DNA from: Neisseria zoodegmatis
Lineage (GTDB): Bacteria; Pseudomonadota; Gammaproteobacteria; Burkholderiales; Neisseriaceae
DNA: 64,000 nucleotides
NCBI RefSeq assembly: GCF_900187305.1
Contig: NZ_LT906434.1
Coordinates: 2,232,001-2,296,000, forward strand
Direction: 5' to 3'
In this document: one piece after another, positions 9,205 through 18,685 of the stretch
Position numbering within the stretch: the stretch's first letter is position 1
Layout of the letters: each line of letters begins with the position of its first letter
Program-made: the position numbers and the translations under genes
The notes under the pieces: generated by a model
Databases searched by the model: none
What the model was told of the DNA's origin: nothing
Seen by the model: only the letters and a program-made list of their open reading frames with translations

Positions 9205-9858
9205 ATGCAAGAAAACCAACTGACCATCGCCCTTTCCAAAGGCCGTATTTTTGATGAAACCCTGCCGCTGCTGGCAGCCGCCGGCATTGTGCCGCTCGAA
9301 GAACCGGGCAGCTCGCGCAAACTGATTATCGGCACCAACCTGCCCAACGTGCGCTTGGTGATTGTGCGCGCCAGCGACGTGCCCACTTATGTGCAATACG
9401 GCGCGGCGGATTTCGGCATCGCCGGCAAAGACGTATTGATCGAGCACGGCGGCGACGGCCTGTATCAGCCGCTGGATTTGCAGATTGCCAAATGCCGCAT
9501 GATGGTTGCCGTGCGCAAAGGTTTCGATTACGCCGCCGCCTCACAGCCGGGCAACCGTTTGCGCGTTGCTACTAAATACCCCGACATCGCCGCCGAACAC
9601 TTCGCCGGCAAAGGCGTGCATGTGGACATCATCAAACTGTACGGCTCGATGGAACTTGCTCCGCTGGTCGGCTTGAGCGACGCGATCGTCGATTTAGTTT
9701 CCACCGGCGGTACGTTGAAAGCCAATAATCTGGAAGCCGTGGAGCATATCGTGGATATTTCCAGCCGTTTGGTGGTCAACAAAGCAGCGTTGAAAGTGAA
9801 ACACGCGCTTATCCAGCCGATTATCAACGCATTTGCCGAAGCAGCCGGGCAGTCTTAA
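9205..9858 (+). CDS. hisG: ATP phosphoribosyltransferase, short form
   Basis: First committed step of histidine synthesis (ATP + PRPP to phosphoribosyl-ATP). At 217 residues it is the short form that lacks the C-terminal regulatory domain and depends on a HisZ partner, which is not in this window. Family landmarks: LSKGRIFDE near 10-18, [12 protein letters not shown] near 65-76 and the PRPP loop [15 protein letters not shown] at 162-176. A DUS follows the stop, then the NYN-LOTUS gene and hisD in the same direction. Confidence 0.95.
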   Translation: MQENQLTIALSKGRIFDETLPLLAAAGIVPLEEPGSSRKLIIGTNLPNVRLVIVRASDVPTYVQYGAADFGIAGKDVLIEHGGDGLYQPLDLQIAKCRMMVAVRKGFDYAAASQPGNRLRVATKYPDIAAEHFAGKGVHVDIIKLYGSMELAPLVGLSDAIVDLVSTGGTLKANNLEAVEHIVDISSRLVVNKAALKVKHALIQPIINAFAEAAGQS

Positions 9859-9912
9859 AGAGGCCGTCTGAAAAGCCGCCGTTACACGTTTTCCTTTAAA
9901 TTAGACCTACCC

Positions 9913-11154
9913 ATGAACATCACTTCAGACAAAAAACTGGCCGTCTTAATCGATGCAGACAACGCCCCCGCCGACATCATCGACCGCCTGCTGGCCGAAA
10001 TCGCCAAATACGGCATTGCCAGCGTCAAACGGATTTACGGAGACTGGAGCCACGGCCTTTCCAAATGGAAAGCCGCCCTGCTGCCGCACGCCATTATCCC
10101 CGTGCAGCAATTCGCCTACACCAAAGGCAAAAACGCCACCGACATGGCATTAGTAATCGACGCGATGGACTTGCTTTACAGCGGCAATTTCGACGGCTTC
10201 TGCATCGTATCCAGCGACAGCGACTTCACCCGCCTCGCCAGCCGCCTGCGCGAAAGCGGCCTTACCGTTTACGGCTTCGGCGAAAAGAAAACCCCCGAAG
10301 CCTTCCGCAAAGCCTGCGACAAATTCATCTACACCGAAATCTTCCGCCCCGAAAAACGCACGCCGGAAAAAAACAAAAACAGCGGCAAAACCAAAACGCA
10401 GAACGAACCTGCCGAAAATACCGGCCAGCAAGCCGACCTTTCCAAACTGCTCACCCGCGCCGTCAAAGAAAATGCCGACGACCTCGGCTGGGCCAACCTC
10501 GGCCCCATCGGCAGCTACATCAACAAAACCAACCCCGATTTCGACCCGCGCCTCTACGGTTTCGGCAAACTTTCCGACTTGATCAAATCGCTCGATTTGT
10601 TCGAATACCGCACCGACAACAACCAAATCCAAGTGCGCAGATATCCGAATCCGGCCGAAAAAAACAACAGGCCGTCTGAAAATAAAGACAACAAAGAAAA
10701 ACAAGTTGCCGAAGCCGCTGCACCGCAAGCATCTGCTGCCGAAACCGACAGCGGCAAACCCGCCAACAAACGCGGCAAAAAACGCCAGCAGCAAGAGCGG
10801 AAACAGCCGGAAGCGGAAACAGCCGCTACCGTACCGCCCGCACCAACGGCAGAAGCCGCCGAAACCGCCAAGCCCGAGCAGCAAGAAGCACCCAAACCCA
10901 AAAACGGCAAAGCCAAATTTACCAAGCTCATTCCTTTGGTTCAGCAAGCCGTTGACAATACTGCCGACCCGCAAGGCTGGGCACGCCTAAGCGACGTATT
11001 GAAACAGCTTGCCCCCACTGTCAACCCGCACGATTACGGCTTCGACACCGACCGCGCCCTGATTCACGCCGTTTACAGCGACTGGCTGGAAATCAAAAAA
11101 GCCGGCCGCGGCGAACGCGTGCGCGTGAACAAGCGGTTTGTAAGCAAGGATTGA
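9913..11154 (+). CDS. NYN-domain ribonuclease with two OST-HTH/LOTUS domains
   Basis: 413 residues. The N-terminal NYN (PIN-like) nuclease domain carries LIDADNAP with D14 and D16, GKNATDMALVIDAMDLL (~75-91) and IVSSDSDFTRLASRLRESG (~98-116), the expected acidic metal site. Two LOTUS domains follow (~175-240 and ~338-405), separated by a low-complexity Ala/Lys/Glu/Gln linker. An in-frame DUS in the linker encodes RPSEN. LOTUS domains bind RNA, G-quadruplexes or helicases in other systems, so an RNA-processing role is likely; the substrate is unknown. It lies between hisG and hisD in the same orientation, which seems functionally unrelated. Confidence 0.85.
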   Translation: MNITSDKKLAVLIDADNAPADIIDRLLAEIAKYGIASVKRIYGDWSHGLSKWKAALLPHAIIPVQQFAYTKGKNATDMALVIDAMDLLYSGNFDGFCIVSSDSDFTRLASRLRESGLTVYGFGEKKTPEAFRKACDKFIYTEIFRPEKRTPEKNKNSGKTKTQNEPAENTGQQADLSKLLTRAVKENADDLGWANLGPIGSYINKTNPDFDPRLYGFGKLSDLIKSLDLFEYRTDNNQIQVRRYPNPAEKNNRPSENKDNKEKQVAEAAAPQASAAETDSGKPANKRGKKRQQQERKQPEAETAATVPPAPTAEAAETAKPEQQEAPKPKNGKAKFTKLIPLVQQAVDNTADPQGWARLSDVLKQLAPTVNPHDYGFDTDRALIHAVYSDWLEIKKAGRGERVRVNKRFVSKD

Positions 11155-11249
11155 ATATTTTCAGACGGCCTCTTCTTGCTTTGAGAGTTGGTTATAGGCC
11201 GTCTGAAAAAATCTTATTTTTATTGAAGAATTAAAGGCAGCACATACAA

Positions 11250-12545
11250 ATGAAACATCTCTCCACCCAATCCCCCGATTTCCAAGCCGAGCTGAAAGCG
11301 TTGCTGGCTTTTGAAACCGCGCAAGACCCGAAAATCGATCAAATTGTTGCCGACATCTGTGCCGACGTACAAAAGCGCGGCGATGCGGCACTAATCGAAT
11401 ACACCAACCGTTTCGACGGTATGAATGCACAAACTATGGCCGATTTAACGTTGAGCCAAGCCGACTTGCAGGCTGCTTTCGAACGCATTGCCCCCGAAGT
11501 TCAGACGGCCTTGAAAACCGCCGCCGCCCGTGTGGAAAGCTACCACCAACGCCAAAAAATGGCATCGTGGAGCTATACCGACGAAGACGGCACACTGCTC
11601 GGCCAGCAGATTACTCCGCTCGACCGTGTGGGCATTTATGTGCCCGGCGGCAAAGCGGCTTACCCCAGCTCGGTGATTATGAACGCCATGCCCGCGCATG
11701 TGGCCGGCGTGCCCGAAATCATCATGGTGGTGCCCACGCCCCAAGGCGAGCGCAACGATATTGTGTTGGCGGCGGCATTTGTGGCCGGCGTAACCAAAGT
11801 GTTTACCGTCGGCGGCGCGCAGGCGGTGGCGGCGCTGGCTTACGGCACCGAAACCGTGCCGCAGGTCGATAAAATCACCGGCCCCGGCAATGCGTTTGTG
11901 GCCGCCGCCAAACGCCGCGTGTTTGGCGTGGTGGGCATCGATATGGTAGCGGGGCCGTCTGAAATTCTGGTGATTGCCGACGGCACCACGCCTGCCGATT
12001 GGGTGGCGATGGATTTGTTCAGCCAAGCCGAACACGACGAAATCGCCCAAGCCATTCTGATTGCCACCTCGCAGCAATATCTGGACGAAGTTCAGACGGC
12101 CATGAACAAGCTGATCGAAGACATGCCGCGCCGCGCGATTATCGAAGCCTCGCTGGGCAACCGCGGTGCGATGATTCTGGCCAAAGATTTGGACGAAGCC
12201 TGCGAAGTCGCCAACTATATTGCGCCGGAACACTTGGAATTGTCGGTAGAAAACCCGCAGGAATGGGTACCCAAAATCCGCCACGCCGGAGCGATTTTCA
12301 TGGGCAAATACACCAGCGAGAGCTTGGGCGACTATTGCGCCGGCCCCAACCATGTGCTGCCCACCAGCCGCACGGCGCGCTTCTCTTCGCCGCTGGGCAC
12401 TTACGATTTCCAAAAACGCAGCAGCCTGATTCAGGTTTCCGAACAAGGCGCGCAAAAACTCGGTCGGATTGCCGATGTGTTGGCACAAGGCGAAATGCTT
12501 ACCGCCCATGCCAAAGCGGCGGAATTCCGTTTGAAAAAGCTTTGA
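11250..12545 (+). CDS. hisD: Histidinol dehydrogenase
   Basis: 431 residues; final two oxidations of histidine synthesis, histidinol to histidine with two NAD+. Conserved blocks are [44 protein letters not shown] and the zinc-site segment [16 protein letters not shown]. The terminal [16 protein letters not shown] is also typical. Full family length. It starts 95 bases after the NYN gene, with two DUS copies in the gap, and is followed by a near-perfect inverted DUS pair. Confidence 0.96.
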   Translation: MKHLSTQSPDFQAELKALLAFETAQDPKIDQIVADICADVQKRGDAALIEYTNRFDGMNAQTMADLTLSQADLQAAFERIAPEVQTALKTAAARVESYHQRQKMASWSYTDEDGTLLGQQITPLDRVGIYVPGGKAAYPSSVIMNAMPAHVAGVPEIIMVVPTPQGERNDIVLAAAFVAGVTKVFTVGGAQAVAALAYGTETVPQVDKITGPGNAFVAAAKRRVFGVVGIDMVAGPSEILVIADGTTPADWVAMDLFSQAEHDEIAQAILIATSQQYLDEVQTAMNKLIEDMPRRAIIEASLGNRGAMILAKDLDEACEVANYIAPEHLELSVENPQEWVPKIRHAGAIFMGKYTSESLGDYCAGPNHVLPTSRTARFSSPLGTYDFQKRSSLIQVSEQGAQKLGRIADVLAQGEMLTAHAKAAEFRLKKL

Positions 12546-12572
12546 TATAGATAGATATAGATAAGGTTGAAA

Positions 12573-12599
12573 AGGCCATCTGAACATTTCAGACGGCCT
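12573..12599. terminator. Inverted DUS pair after hisD, one copy mutated
   Basis: AGGCCATCTGAA (one mismatch from DUS) and the complement of a perfect DUS face each other around a 3-base loop 27 bases after hisD. Likely terminator. Confidence 0.6.
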
Positions 12600-12742
12600 G
12601 AGACCTTTGCAAAACCCCCATCTGCGGCGCATTTCTGCGTTGTGCGCTGCTCGCTCGTTTGCCTATCTATATGATATGTCTGCACTCGCTGTGCTGCTAC
12701 GCCTTGAACTGCATCCACATCTAGGGGTTTTGCAAAGGTCTC
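12600..12742 (+). mobile_element. MITE-like element, copy 1
   Basis: 143 bases bounded by perfect 19-base terminal inverted repeats, GAGACCTTTGCAAAACCCC and its complement. It carries no gene. A second copy lies inverted at 14,378-14,517. The termini resemble the ends I recall for neisserial IS5-family elements; that link is from memory and unverified. Both copies abut a DUS palindrome. Confidence 0.7.
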
Positions 12743-12761
12743 GGCCTCATTTTGAATCATC

Positions 12762-13136
12762 ATGGAAATTTTATTCGAGCTGCTTGCAGAGTTATTTTTA
12801 CAGATCGTTGCCGAAATTTTGGCCGAATTGGGCATACGTTCAGCCGATTCCAAGCGGAAACCGCGCCCGTGGCTGACGCTTATCGGATACGGCATCATCG
12901 GCGCGCTTATCGGCGGCGTGAGTCTGCTGATCTTCCCCGAACATTTCATCCGCAGCGAAGGCCTGCAAATGCTCAACTTGGTGCTGACACCAATGCTGGC
13001 AGGCGGCATGATATGCCTGCTCGACCGCCAACGCGGGCGGCACACATCTTCTTCGTGGCATTTCCGCTTTCTGTGCGGTTTTATCTTTGCATTCTGTATG
13101 GCATTGGTGCGGATGTGGGCGCACACACCGGTTTGA
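12762..13136 (+). CDS. Small membrane protein, unknown function
   Basis: 124 residues. An N-terminal amphipathic segment rich in Glu, Leu and Ile (MEILFELLAELFLQIVAEIL) is followed by three probable membrane segments (~43-60, ~73-90, ~103-117) separated by short basic loops. I do not recognise a family with a known function; similar short proteins with the same N-terminal pattern occur in other bacteria as hypotheticals. It starts 19 bases after the MITE-like element and converges on the nitronate monooxygenase gene. Confidence 0.65.
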   Translation: MEILFELLAELFLQIVAEILAELGIRSADSKRKPRPWLTLIGYGIIGALIGGVSLLIFPEHFIRSEGLQMLNLVLTPMLAGGMICLLDRQRGRHTSSSWHFRFLCGFIFAFCMALVRMWAHTPV

Positions 13137-13213
13137 GCCGCGCAATCCCTTTCTTTACCCGCGTCCACATAGCAACACAAACCAAACATTAGCGACTGAT
13201 TTCAATCCGGTTA

Positions 13214-14317
13214 TCAGGCCGTCTGAATGCTGACGCCTACCCTTCCCCCGTTAAAACTTGCCTCTCCGCCGAAGCCTTCGGCTATCCGCCGGATAATATC
13301 CGCCGCGCCGCCTTCGCAAGCCAGCGGTGCATTCTGCCCTGCCCATAAAGACGAAAACTCATCCGAGCCTTGCGCTTCTGCCGCCGCTTTTAACGGTGCA
13401 GAAGCGGATTGGGCGAGCGGGAAAGGCGGTGCGGCATTGCTGATAGGGCCTGCTTCGCGGATAAAGCGGTTCACGATACCGCGGGCAAAGCCGCCGCTGA
13501 AGAGATTGGTTAGCACGGTATCGGCAGCCCGTTCGCTTTGCAAGGCTTTGCGGTGGAGTGCCGAGGTGTCGGCTTCATCTGCCAACATCAAAGCCGTACC
13601 GATTTGAACACCGGCCGCACCCAGAGCACGCGCTGCCCGTGCGGTAGCGGCGTTGCTGATGCCGCCGGCTGCTATCACCGGCACATTCACCGCAGCACAG
13701 ATTTGCGGCAGCAGGCTGAATAAACCTTGCTGGCGGTTCAAATCACGACTGAGAAACATGCCCCGATGCCCGCCTGCTTCCAGACCTTGCGCAATGATGA
13801 TGTCTGCCCCGTGCGCCTCCAGCCAACGGGCTTCTTCCACGGTGGTGGCACTTGACATCACCACAGCGCCGCTGCTTTTTACTTTGTCTAACAAAGCTGG
13901 CTCCGGCAGGCCGAAATGGAAGCTGACCACAGGCGGGCGGTATTGCATCACAATTTCCGCCTGCTCTTCGCCAAACGGCTGCCTGCCTCCGCCTTGCAGC
14001 ACATCTTGTTCCGTTAAACCGAATTCACGATAAAACGGCGCAAGTGCAGCCAGCCATTTTGCCTGTTGCGCCGCATCTGCCTCGGGCTGGCGGTGGGCGA
14101 AAAAGTTGACGTTGAACGGCTGATCGGTGTGCCGGCGTATGGTTTCAATTTCGGCGCACAGTTTTTCAGACGGCAACATAGCAGCAGGCAGCGAACCCAA
14201 AGCACCCGCTTGGCAGGCGGCAATCGTCAGCTTGCTGCTTTGAACTCCCGCCATCGGCGCTTGGACAACCGGCAGGCGGGTATGAATAAGGCTGAGAAGG
14301 TCGGAAATGCGGCTCAT
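13214..14317 (-). CDS. Nitronate monooxygenase (FMN-dependent)
   Basis: 367-residue TIM-barrel flavoenzyme of the NMO/2-nitropropane dioxygenase family, oxidising propionate 3-nitronate and related nitronates. The N-terminus has LPVVQAPMAGVQSSKLTIA (the family's QAPMAG FMN motif); GLEAGGHRGMFL and PVIAAGGISNAATARAARALGAAGVQIGTALM form the phosphate-binding part of the FMN site. C-terminal half is normal. Gene lies between the two inverted MITE-like copies and converges with the small membrane protein. Confidence 0.88.
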   Translation of the reverse strand: MSRISDLLSLIHTRLPVVQAPMAGVQSSKLTIAACQAGALGSLPAAMLPSEKLCAEIETIRRHTDQPFNVNFFAHRQPEADAAQQAKWLAALAPFYREFGLTEQDVLQGGGRQPFGEEQAEIVMQYRPPVVSFHFGLPEPALLDKVKSSGAVVMSSATTVEEARWLEAHGADIIIAQGLEAGGHRGMFLSRDLNRQQGLFSLLPQICAAVNVPVIAAGGISNAATARAARALGAAGVQIGTALMLADEADTSALHRKALQSERAADTVLTNLFSGGFARGIVNRFIREAGPISNAAPPFPLAQSASAPLKAAAEAQGSDEFSSLWAGQNAPLACEGGAADIIRRIAEGFGGEASFNGGRVGVSIQTA

Positions 14318-14347
14318 GAGTTTCTCCTTTGTTGTAATTGGCTGTTG

Positions 14348-14377
14348 AGGCCGTCTGAAAATGTTTTCAGACGGCCT
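14348..14377. repeat. Inverted DUS pair
   Basis: AGGCCGTCTGAAAA and its complement around a two-base centre, immediately next to MITE copy 2. It lies upstream of the nitronate monooxygenase, so it is more likely an uptake site than that gene's terminator. Confidence 0.6.
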
Positions 14378-14517
14378 GAGACCTTGGCAAAACCCTCAGA
14401 TGAGGATGCAGTTCAAGGCGTAGCAGCACAGCGAGTGCAGACATACACACGATAGGCAAACGAGCGGGCAGCGCACAACGCAGAAATACGCCGCAGATGA
14501 GGGGGTGCAAAGGTCTC
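14378..14517 (-). mobile_element. MITE-like element, copy 2 (inverted)
   Basis: 140 bases, clearly the reverse complement of the element at 12,600-12,742 with scattered differences (for example CCTTGGCAAAACC at one end and GGGGGTGCAAAGG at the other). Both ends keep GAGACCTT/AAGGTCTC. No coding capacity. Confidence 0.7.
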
Positions 14518-14550
14518 GGCCATAAACTTGCTTCATCGTACCACACGGTA

Positions 14551-14583
14551 AAAAAACAGGCTGCCGTTCAACGGGCAGCCTGT
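14551..14583 (-). terminator. Terminator of potGHI
   Basis: On the reverse strand ACAGGCTGCC-8-GGCAGCCTGT is followed by six T. It lies 10 bases beyond the potI stop. Confidence 0.9.
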
Positions 14584-14592
14584 GCAGTAAGA

Positions 14593-15483
14593 TTATTTAT
14601 TGGCATTTTCCAAAGCCAGTTTTTCCTGACGATACGCTTCGGCGGCTTCTCGTTCGCGTTTGGTGGTTTGCCGCATCATGTAGTAATTGATGGCAATTAC
14701 CAAAGTGCCGACAATGGAAATCATAATGGTTGCCAACACGTTCATCTGCGGGTCCAAACCGAGTTTGATTTTCGAGAAAATCACTTGCGGCAAGGTTGAA
14801 GAACCGGGGCCGGACAAGAACGAGGTAATCACCAAATCATCCAGCGACAGCGTGATGCCCAGCAAAAAGCCCGAAGCAATCGCAGGCGCAATCAGCGGCA
14901 GGGTAATCACGAAAAAGATTTTCAGCGGGCGCGCACCCAAATCCATGGCGGCTTCTTCCAGCGACTGATCCAACTCAACCAAGCGCGAGCGGATAATCAC
15001 GGTGATATAAGCCATACACAATGTGGTGTGCCCCAAGAAAATGGTGAAGAAGCCGCGGTCGAAATATAGCCAGTTCAACAGTTCGCTGCTTTGCAGGAAC
15101 ATTTGCACTTGGATAATCAGCAGCAGCATCGACAAACCGGTAATCACATCGGGCATCACCATCGGAGCGGACACCATACCGGCAAACAGTGTGCTGCCGC
15201 GGAAACGCTTGATACGCGCCAGCGCATAGCCTGCCAAAGTGCCGAGCACAACCGCTGCGAGCGACGATACGGCGGCGATACGCAGCGACAGCCATGCCGC
15301 TTCCAAAATCGTGCTGTTACCCGCCAGCGCGCTGTACCATTTGGTTGAGAAACCGCCCCAAACCGTAACCAGCTTGGATTCGTTGAACGAATAAATCACC
15401 AAAATCACCAACGGGATATACAGAAACGCCAGCCCCAACGCCAACATCAGCTTGAGAAACCAAGACAATTTGTATTTAGACAT
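14593..15483 (-). CDS. potI: Putrescine/spermidine ABC transporter permease PotI
   Basis: 296-residue inner-membrane permease with six predicted membrane segments. The EAA loop that contacts the ATPase is EEAAMDLGARPLKIFFVITL. It is the last gene of the potG-potH-potI operon: its ATG overlaps the potH stop (TAATG at 15,485-15,481). The cytoplasmic C-terminus is charged (TTKREREAAEAYRQEK). No periplasmic binding protein (PotF/PotD) is in this window; neisseriae usually encode these elsewhere, so the complete transporter must draw its binding protein from another locus. Confidence 0.92.
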   Translation of the reverse strand: MSKYKLSWFLKLMLALGLAFLYIPLVILVIYSFNESKLVTVWGGFSTKWYSALAGNSTILEAAWLSLRIAAVSSLAAVVLGTLAGYALARIKRFRGSTLFAGMVSAPMVMPDVITGLSMLLLIIQVQMFLQSSELLNWLYFDRGFFTIFLGHTTLCMAYITVIIRSRLVELDQSLEEAAMDLGARPLKIFFVITLPLIAPAIASGFLLGITLSLDDLVITSFLSGPGSSTLPQVIFSKIKLGLDPQMNVLATIMISIVGTLVIAINYYMMRQTTKREREAAEAYRQEKLALENANK

Positions 15484-16460
15484 TATTTGGCTCCTTCTTC
15501 GATTTCACGGTTTTCATAGCGGTGGAACAACACTATCGGAATCACCAGCAATATCACCATCACTACGGCAACGGCGGAAGCCAGCGGCCAGTTGTTCTGA
15601 TCAAAGAACGCCTGCCACAATACTTTACCGATCATCAGATTTTCGGAGCCGCCCACCAATTCGGGAATCACATACTCGCCCACCGCAGGCACAAACACCA
15701 GCATGGAGCCGGCCACGATGCCGGTTTTCGACAAAGGCAGGGTAATCGAGAAAAACGATTTCACCGGCCCTGCACCCAAATCAGAAGCGGCTTCCAGCAG
15801 TCTGCCGTCCAGTTTCACCAGCTGGGTGTAAAGCGGCAGAATCATAAACGGCAGGTAGGCGTAAACCATCACCAAATTCAGCGAAAACGCGTTGTAAAAC
15901 AGATTCAACGGCTCACTGATAATATTGTGTTTCAACAGGAAGTTGTTGATGATGCCGTTGTGCCCGAGCAAGCCCATCCACGCATATACACGCAGCAGAA
16001 ACGATGTCCAGAAAGGCAGCATAATCGCCAGCAGCAAACCGTTGCGGTAAGCAGGATTGGCGCGCGAAATGGCGTAGGCAATCGGATAGCCCAGCAGCAG
16101 ACAGATTAAGGTGGTGGTAAGCGCCGTTTTAATCGACAGCCAGTAAGTAAGCAGATAGATATTGTTGCCGTTGCCGTCTGAAAACGGGTTCAGCATCTGC
16201 CCCAAACTGCTCCAAAAGTTTTGGAAAATATCGGCATAGTTTTGATAGTTCAACGCGATATTCAGACGGCCGAAATCGGGGTCGGTGGTAATCAGCGGCG
16301 AATAAGGCGGAATCGCCAGCTCTTGTTCGGCAAAACTGATTTTCAACACAATCGCAAACGGAATCAGAAACAGCACCAGCAGCCAAAGATAAGGCACGGC
16401 AATAACTGCACGCTGCCCGGGGCGGCGCAACAGCTTGCGTTTCAGGGTTTTCAATTTCAT
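15483..16460 (-). CDS. potH: Putrescine/spermidine ABC transporter permease PotH
   Basis: 325 residues, six membrane segments, first one near residues 20-40 (VIAVPYLWLLVLFLIPFAIV). EAA loop LLEAASDLGAGPVKSFFSITL. A periplasmic loop of roughly 70 residues (ELAIPPYSPL...) follows the first segment, typical of PotB/PotH. It starts 19 bases after potG and overlaps potI by one base, so translation is coupled. Confidence 0.92.
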   Translation of the reverse strand: MKLKTLKRKLLRRPGQRAVIAVPYLWLLVLFLIPFAIVLKISFAEQELAIPPYSPLITTDPDFGRLNIALNYQNYADIFQNFWSSLGQMLNPFSDGNGNNIYLLTYWLSIKTALTTTLICLLLGYPIAYAISRANPAYRNGLLLAIMLPFWTSFLLRVYAWMGLLGHNGIINNFLLKHNIISEPLNLFYNAFSLNLVMVYAYLPFMILPLYTQLVKLDGRLLEAASDLGAGPVKSFFSITLPLSKTGIVAGSMLVFVPAVGEYVIPELVGGSENLMIGKVLWQAFFDQNNWPLASAVAVVMVILLVIPIVLFHRYENREIEEGAK

Positions 16461-16479
16461 GTCGGGTAATCCTTACGGC

Positions 16480-17604
16480 TTAGCTGAACAACGGCGTAGG
16501 CTGGTTTTCCGGCCAGCTTACATACACGGTTTCTTCCCAAGTGGGCGGTGCGATATTGCGCACATGCCAGTAAGGTGCGGGAACTTGGCTCTTAATCACG
16601 CGGCCGTTGGCCAGCTGAACGTGATAAATGGCGAAGCTGCCCAAATAAGCAATTTCTTTCACCACGCCTTTTTCCCAGTTGTATTCGCCCAAGTGTTCCG
16701 GTTTTTCTTTGTATAAATCGATGTCTTCGGGTCGGATGCTGATCCATAAGTCTTGTTCGGAGCGGCCGCCCAAACCGTGATCGATACGGATTTTGTTTTC
16801 CAATTCGGGCAGTTGGATGATGGCGTAATCGGCGTGATCTTCCAACACAGTACCGTCGAAAATATTGGTTTCGCCGATAAATTCTGCGGTAAAGCGGCTG
16901 TTGGGGAAGTCATATACATCGCTGGGGGTGCCGACTTGCTGCAATTTGCCTTCCGACATAATCGCCACGCGGGTAGCCATGGTCATGGCTTCTTCTTGGT
17001 CGTGCGTTACCATGATGCAGGTTACGCCCACCTGCTCCAGCGTGTTCACCAATTCGAGTTGGGTTTGCTGACGCAGTTTTTTGTCGAGCGCGCCCAAAGG
17101 TTCGTCGAGCAAGAGGATTTTCGGGCGTTTGGCCAAACTGCGCGCCAAAGCCACGCGCTGCTGCTGGCCGCCTGAAAGCTGGTGCGGCTTACGTTTGGCG
17201 AATTTGGTCATCTGCACCAAACGCAGCATTTCCTCCACTCGGGCGGCGATTTCGTCTTTGGGCATTTTGTCTTGTTTGAGACCGAAAGCGATGTTTTGCT
17301 CCACCGTCATGTGCGGGAACAGCGCATAGCTTTGGAACATCATGTTGATGGGGCGGTCGTAGGGAGCGAGTCGGGTAATGTCTTGCCCGTCGAGAATGAT
17401 TTTGCCTTGATTGGGGGTTTCCATGCCCGCCAACATGCGCAACAGCGTGGATTTACCGCTGCCCGAACTGCCCAAAAGGGCGAAGATTTCGTGTTTTTCA
17501 ATATCTAAGTCGATGTGGTCGACAGCATAATTGTCACCAAACTTTTTTACCAAACCTTGTATTTGCAGATAGGGTTGGATGGTAGACGCAGGGGTTGCGT
17601 TCAT
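16480..17604 (-). CDS. potG: Putrescine/spermidine ABC transporter ATPase PotG
   Basis: 374 residues from the ATG at 17,604; the frame stays open to 17,640, but GGAG sits 10 bases before the chosen ATG and the upstream residues look non-coding. Walker [10 protein letters not shown], signature [19 protein letters not shown], Walker B ILLLDEP and H-loop [12 protein letters not shown] are intact. A TOBE-like C-terminal regulatory domain follows from about 245. It energises PotH-PotI. First gene of the operon. Naming as potG rather than potA is by operon order and could be argued. Confidence 0.92.
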   Translation of the reverse strand: MNATPASTIQPYLQIQGLVKKFGDNYAVDHIDLDIEKHEIFALLGSSGSGKSTLLRMLAGMETPNQGKIILDGQDITRLAPYDRPINMMFQSYALFPHMTVEQNIAFGLKQDKMPKDEIAARVEEMLRLVQMTKFAKRKPHQLSGGQQQRVALARSLAKRPKILLLDEPLGALDKKLRQQTQLELVNTLEQVGVTCIMVTHDQEEAMTMATRVAIMSEGKLQQVGTPSDVYDFPNSRFTAEFIGETNIFDGTVLEDHADYAIIQLPELENKIRIDHGLGGRSEQDLWISIRPEDIDLYKEKPEHLGEYNWEKGVVKEIAYLGSFAIYHVQLANGRVIKSQVPAPYWHVRNIAPPTWEETVYVSWPENQPTPLFS

Positions 17605-18021
17605 AATGGCAATACTCCAGTTAATAACGAGTACCGGCAAAACGGATTTTCGCGGGGTGATAAAAAGCTGTTTGATTGCTGGTTTAAAGAGCGCACGGGC
17701 AGCATGAAAAATTTCTCAGGGCTGTGAGAAACCGGTGAAGGTTGCCGACAGCCCTGTTTTGTGAACCTGCAATTATATTAGCCTATCCCTTTGCGGGGCA
17801 ATACAAAATTAAACTTTGCAGCGGTTTATGTAAATCGTGCCGAGTTTGTGTACGGCAAGGGCAACACATCCGCCCTGCCATGACAAAAAAATAAATTGCC
17901 GCCGCGCTGTAACGAGGCCGTCTGAAAATGGTGTTTCAGACGGCCTCGATGTTTATATGTTGTTTATGGGCAGATGAATCGCCAATTGAATAGCGTTACA
18001 GCGTGCCTGCCGGAAACTTTT
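17605..18021. other. Intergenic region upstream of potG
   Basis: 417 bases without a gene. A hairpin CAGGGCTGT...ACAGCCCTG at 17,717-17,756 with a 22-base interior is followed on the + strand by TTTT. On the reverse strand it would lie in the potG leader. An inverted DUS pair is at 17,915-17,946 behind darP. No riboswitch that I recognise. Confidence 0.55.
17915..17946. terminator. Inverted DUS pair between potG leader and darP end
   Basis: AGGCCGTCTGAAA and its complement around a short centre; flanking GAGG/CCTC extends the stem. It can terminate darP transcripts arriving on the reverse strand. Confidence 0.6.
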
Positions 18022-18555
18022 TTATTCAAACGGTTCTACATCCGCATCTTCTGCCGCATCAGCGTTGCCGTCCATAACCGCTTTGATTTCCTGAAACAGC
18101 GCACGGAAGTTTTTCGGCGGCTTGTTCAGTTCCTGCTCTTTACGAGTATTGCGGATCAACGTGCGCAGCTTGCCCGCATCGGCATGCGGATAGTCGGCAA
18201 TAAACGCCGTGAGCGCGTCGTCGCCTGCAATCAAACGGTCGCGCGCTTGCTCGACACGCTGCAAGAACGCATTATGCGCCGCATTGTCGCCGCGCAGTTT
18301 GGCCAGATAACGCTCAATCGGTTCGGGATCGGTGTCGCGCATCAAACGGCCGATGTATTGCGCCTGCCGTTTCAACGCGCCGTTGGACGTGATTTTTTTA
18401 TACGTTACCACTGCTTCGTATAAATCTTCCGACAAGCCGATTTTTTTCAGCGTATCGGCAGAAAGCTTGGTCAGCTGCATACCGAGGTCTTGCAGGCTGT
18501 CCATCTGTTTTTTCATTTGGGTTTTGCTTACCCATTCCTGTTCATTGTTGCTCAT
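18022..18555 (-). CDS. darP: Ribosome-associated protein DarP (YjgA, DUF615)
   Basis: 177 residues from the ATG at 18,555 (MSNNEQEWVSKTQMKKQ). The frame extends to 18,618, but that extension crosses the divergent pmbA promoter region and is not protein-like. The family signature is EWVSKTQMKKQMDSLQDLG plus an all-helical charged body with KLRGDNAAHN. In E. coli DarP assists late 50S subunit maturation. The acidic C-terminal tail (DADAAEDADVEPFE) is longer than usual. Divergent from pmbA, an arrangement conserved in proteobacteria. Confidence 0.9.
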   Translation of the reverse strand: MSNNEQEWVSKTQMKKQMDSLQDLGMQLTKLSADTLKKIGLSEDLYEAVVTYKKITSNGALKRQAQYIGRLMRDTDPEPIERYLAKLRGDNAAHNAFLQRVEQARDRLIAGDDALTAFIADYPHADAGKLRTLIRNTRKEQELNKPPKNFRALFQEIKAVMDGNADAAEDADVEPFE

Positions 18556-18685
18556 AGCACTATCCGTATTCGGTAACCGCCGCATTCTAACACAGCCGCC
18601 CCACCCTATCTTTCCCATAGCAACAATTTTGCCGCGGCCGTCTGAAAACAGTTAAAATGCCATCGATTTTTTCATCGGATTACCC

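Noticed and set aside
10150..10974. 274-codon reverse-strand ORF opposite the NYN-LOTUS gene
   Set aside because: Codon-complement shadow of a GC-rich gene: Phe/Gly/Val-only composition.
12600..12742. Correia repeat-enclosed element
   Set aside because: The termini are GAGACCTTTGCAAAA-like, not the TATAGTGGATTAAA ends of Correia elements.
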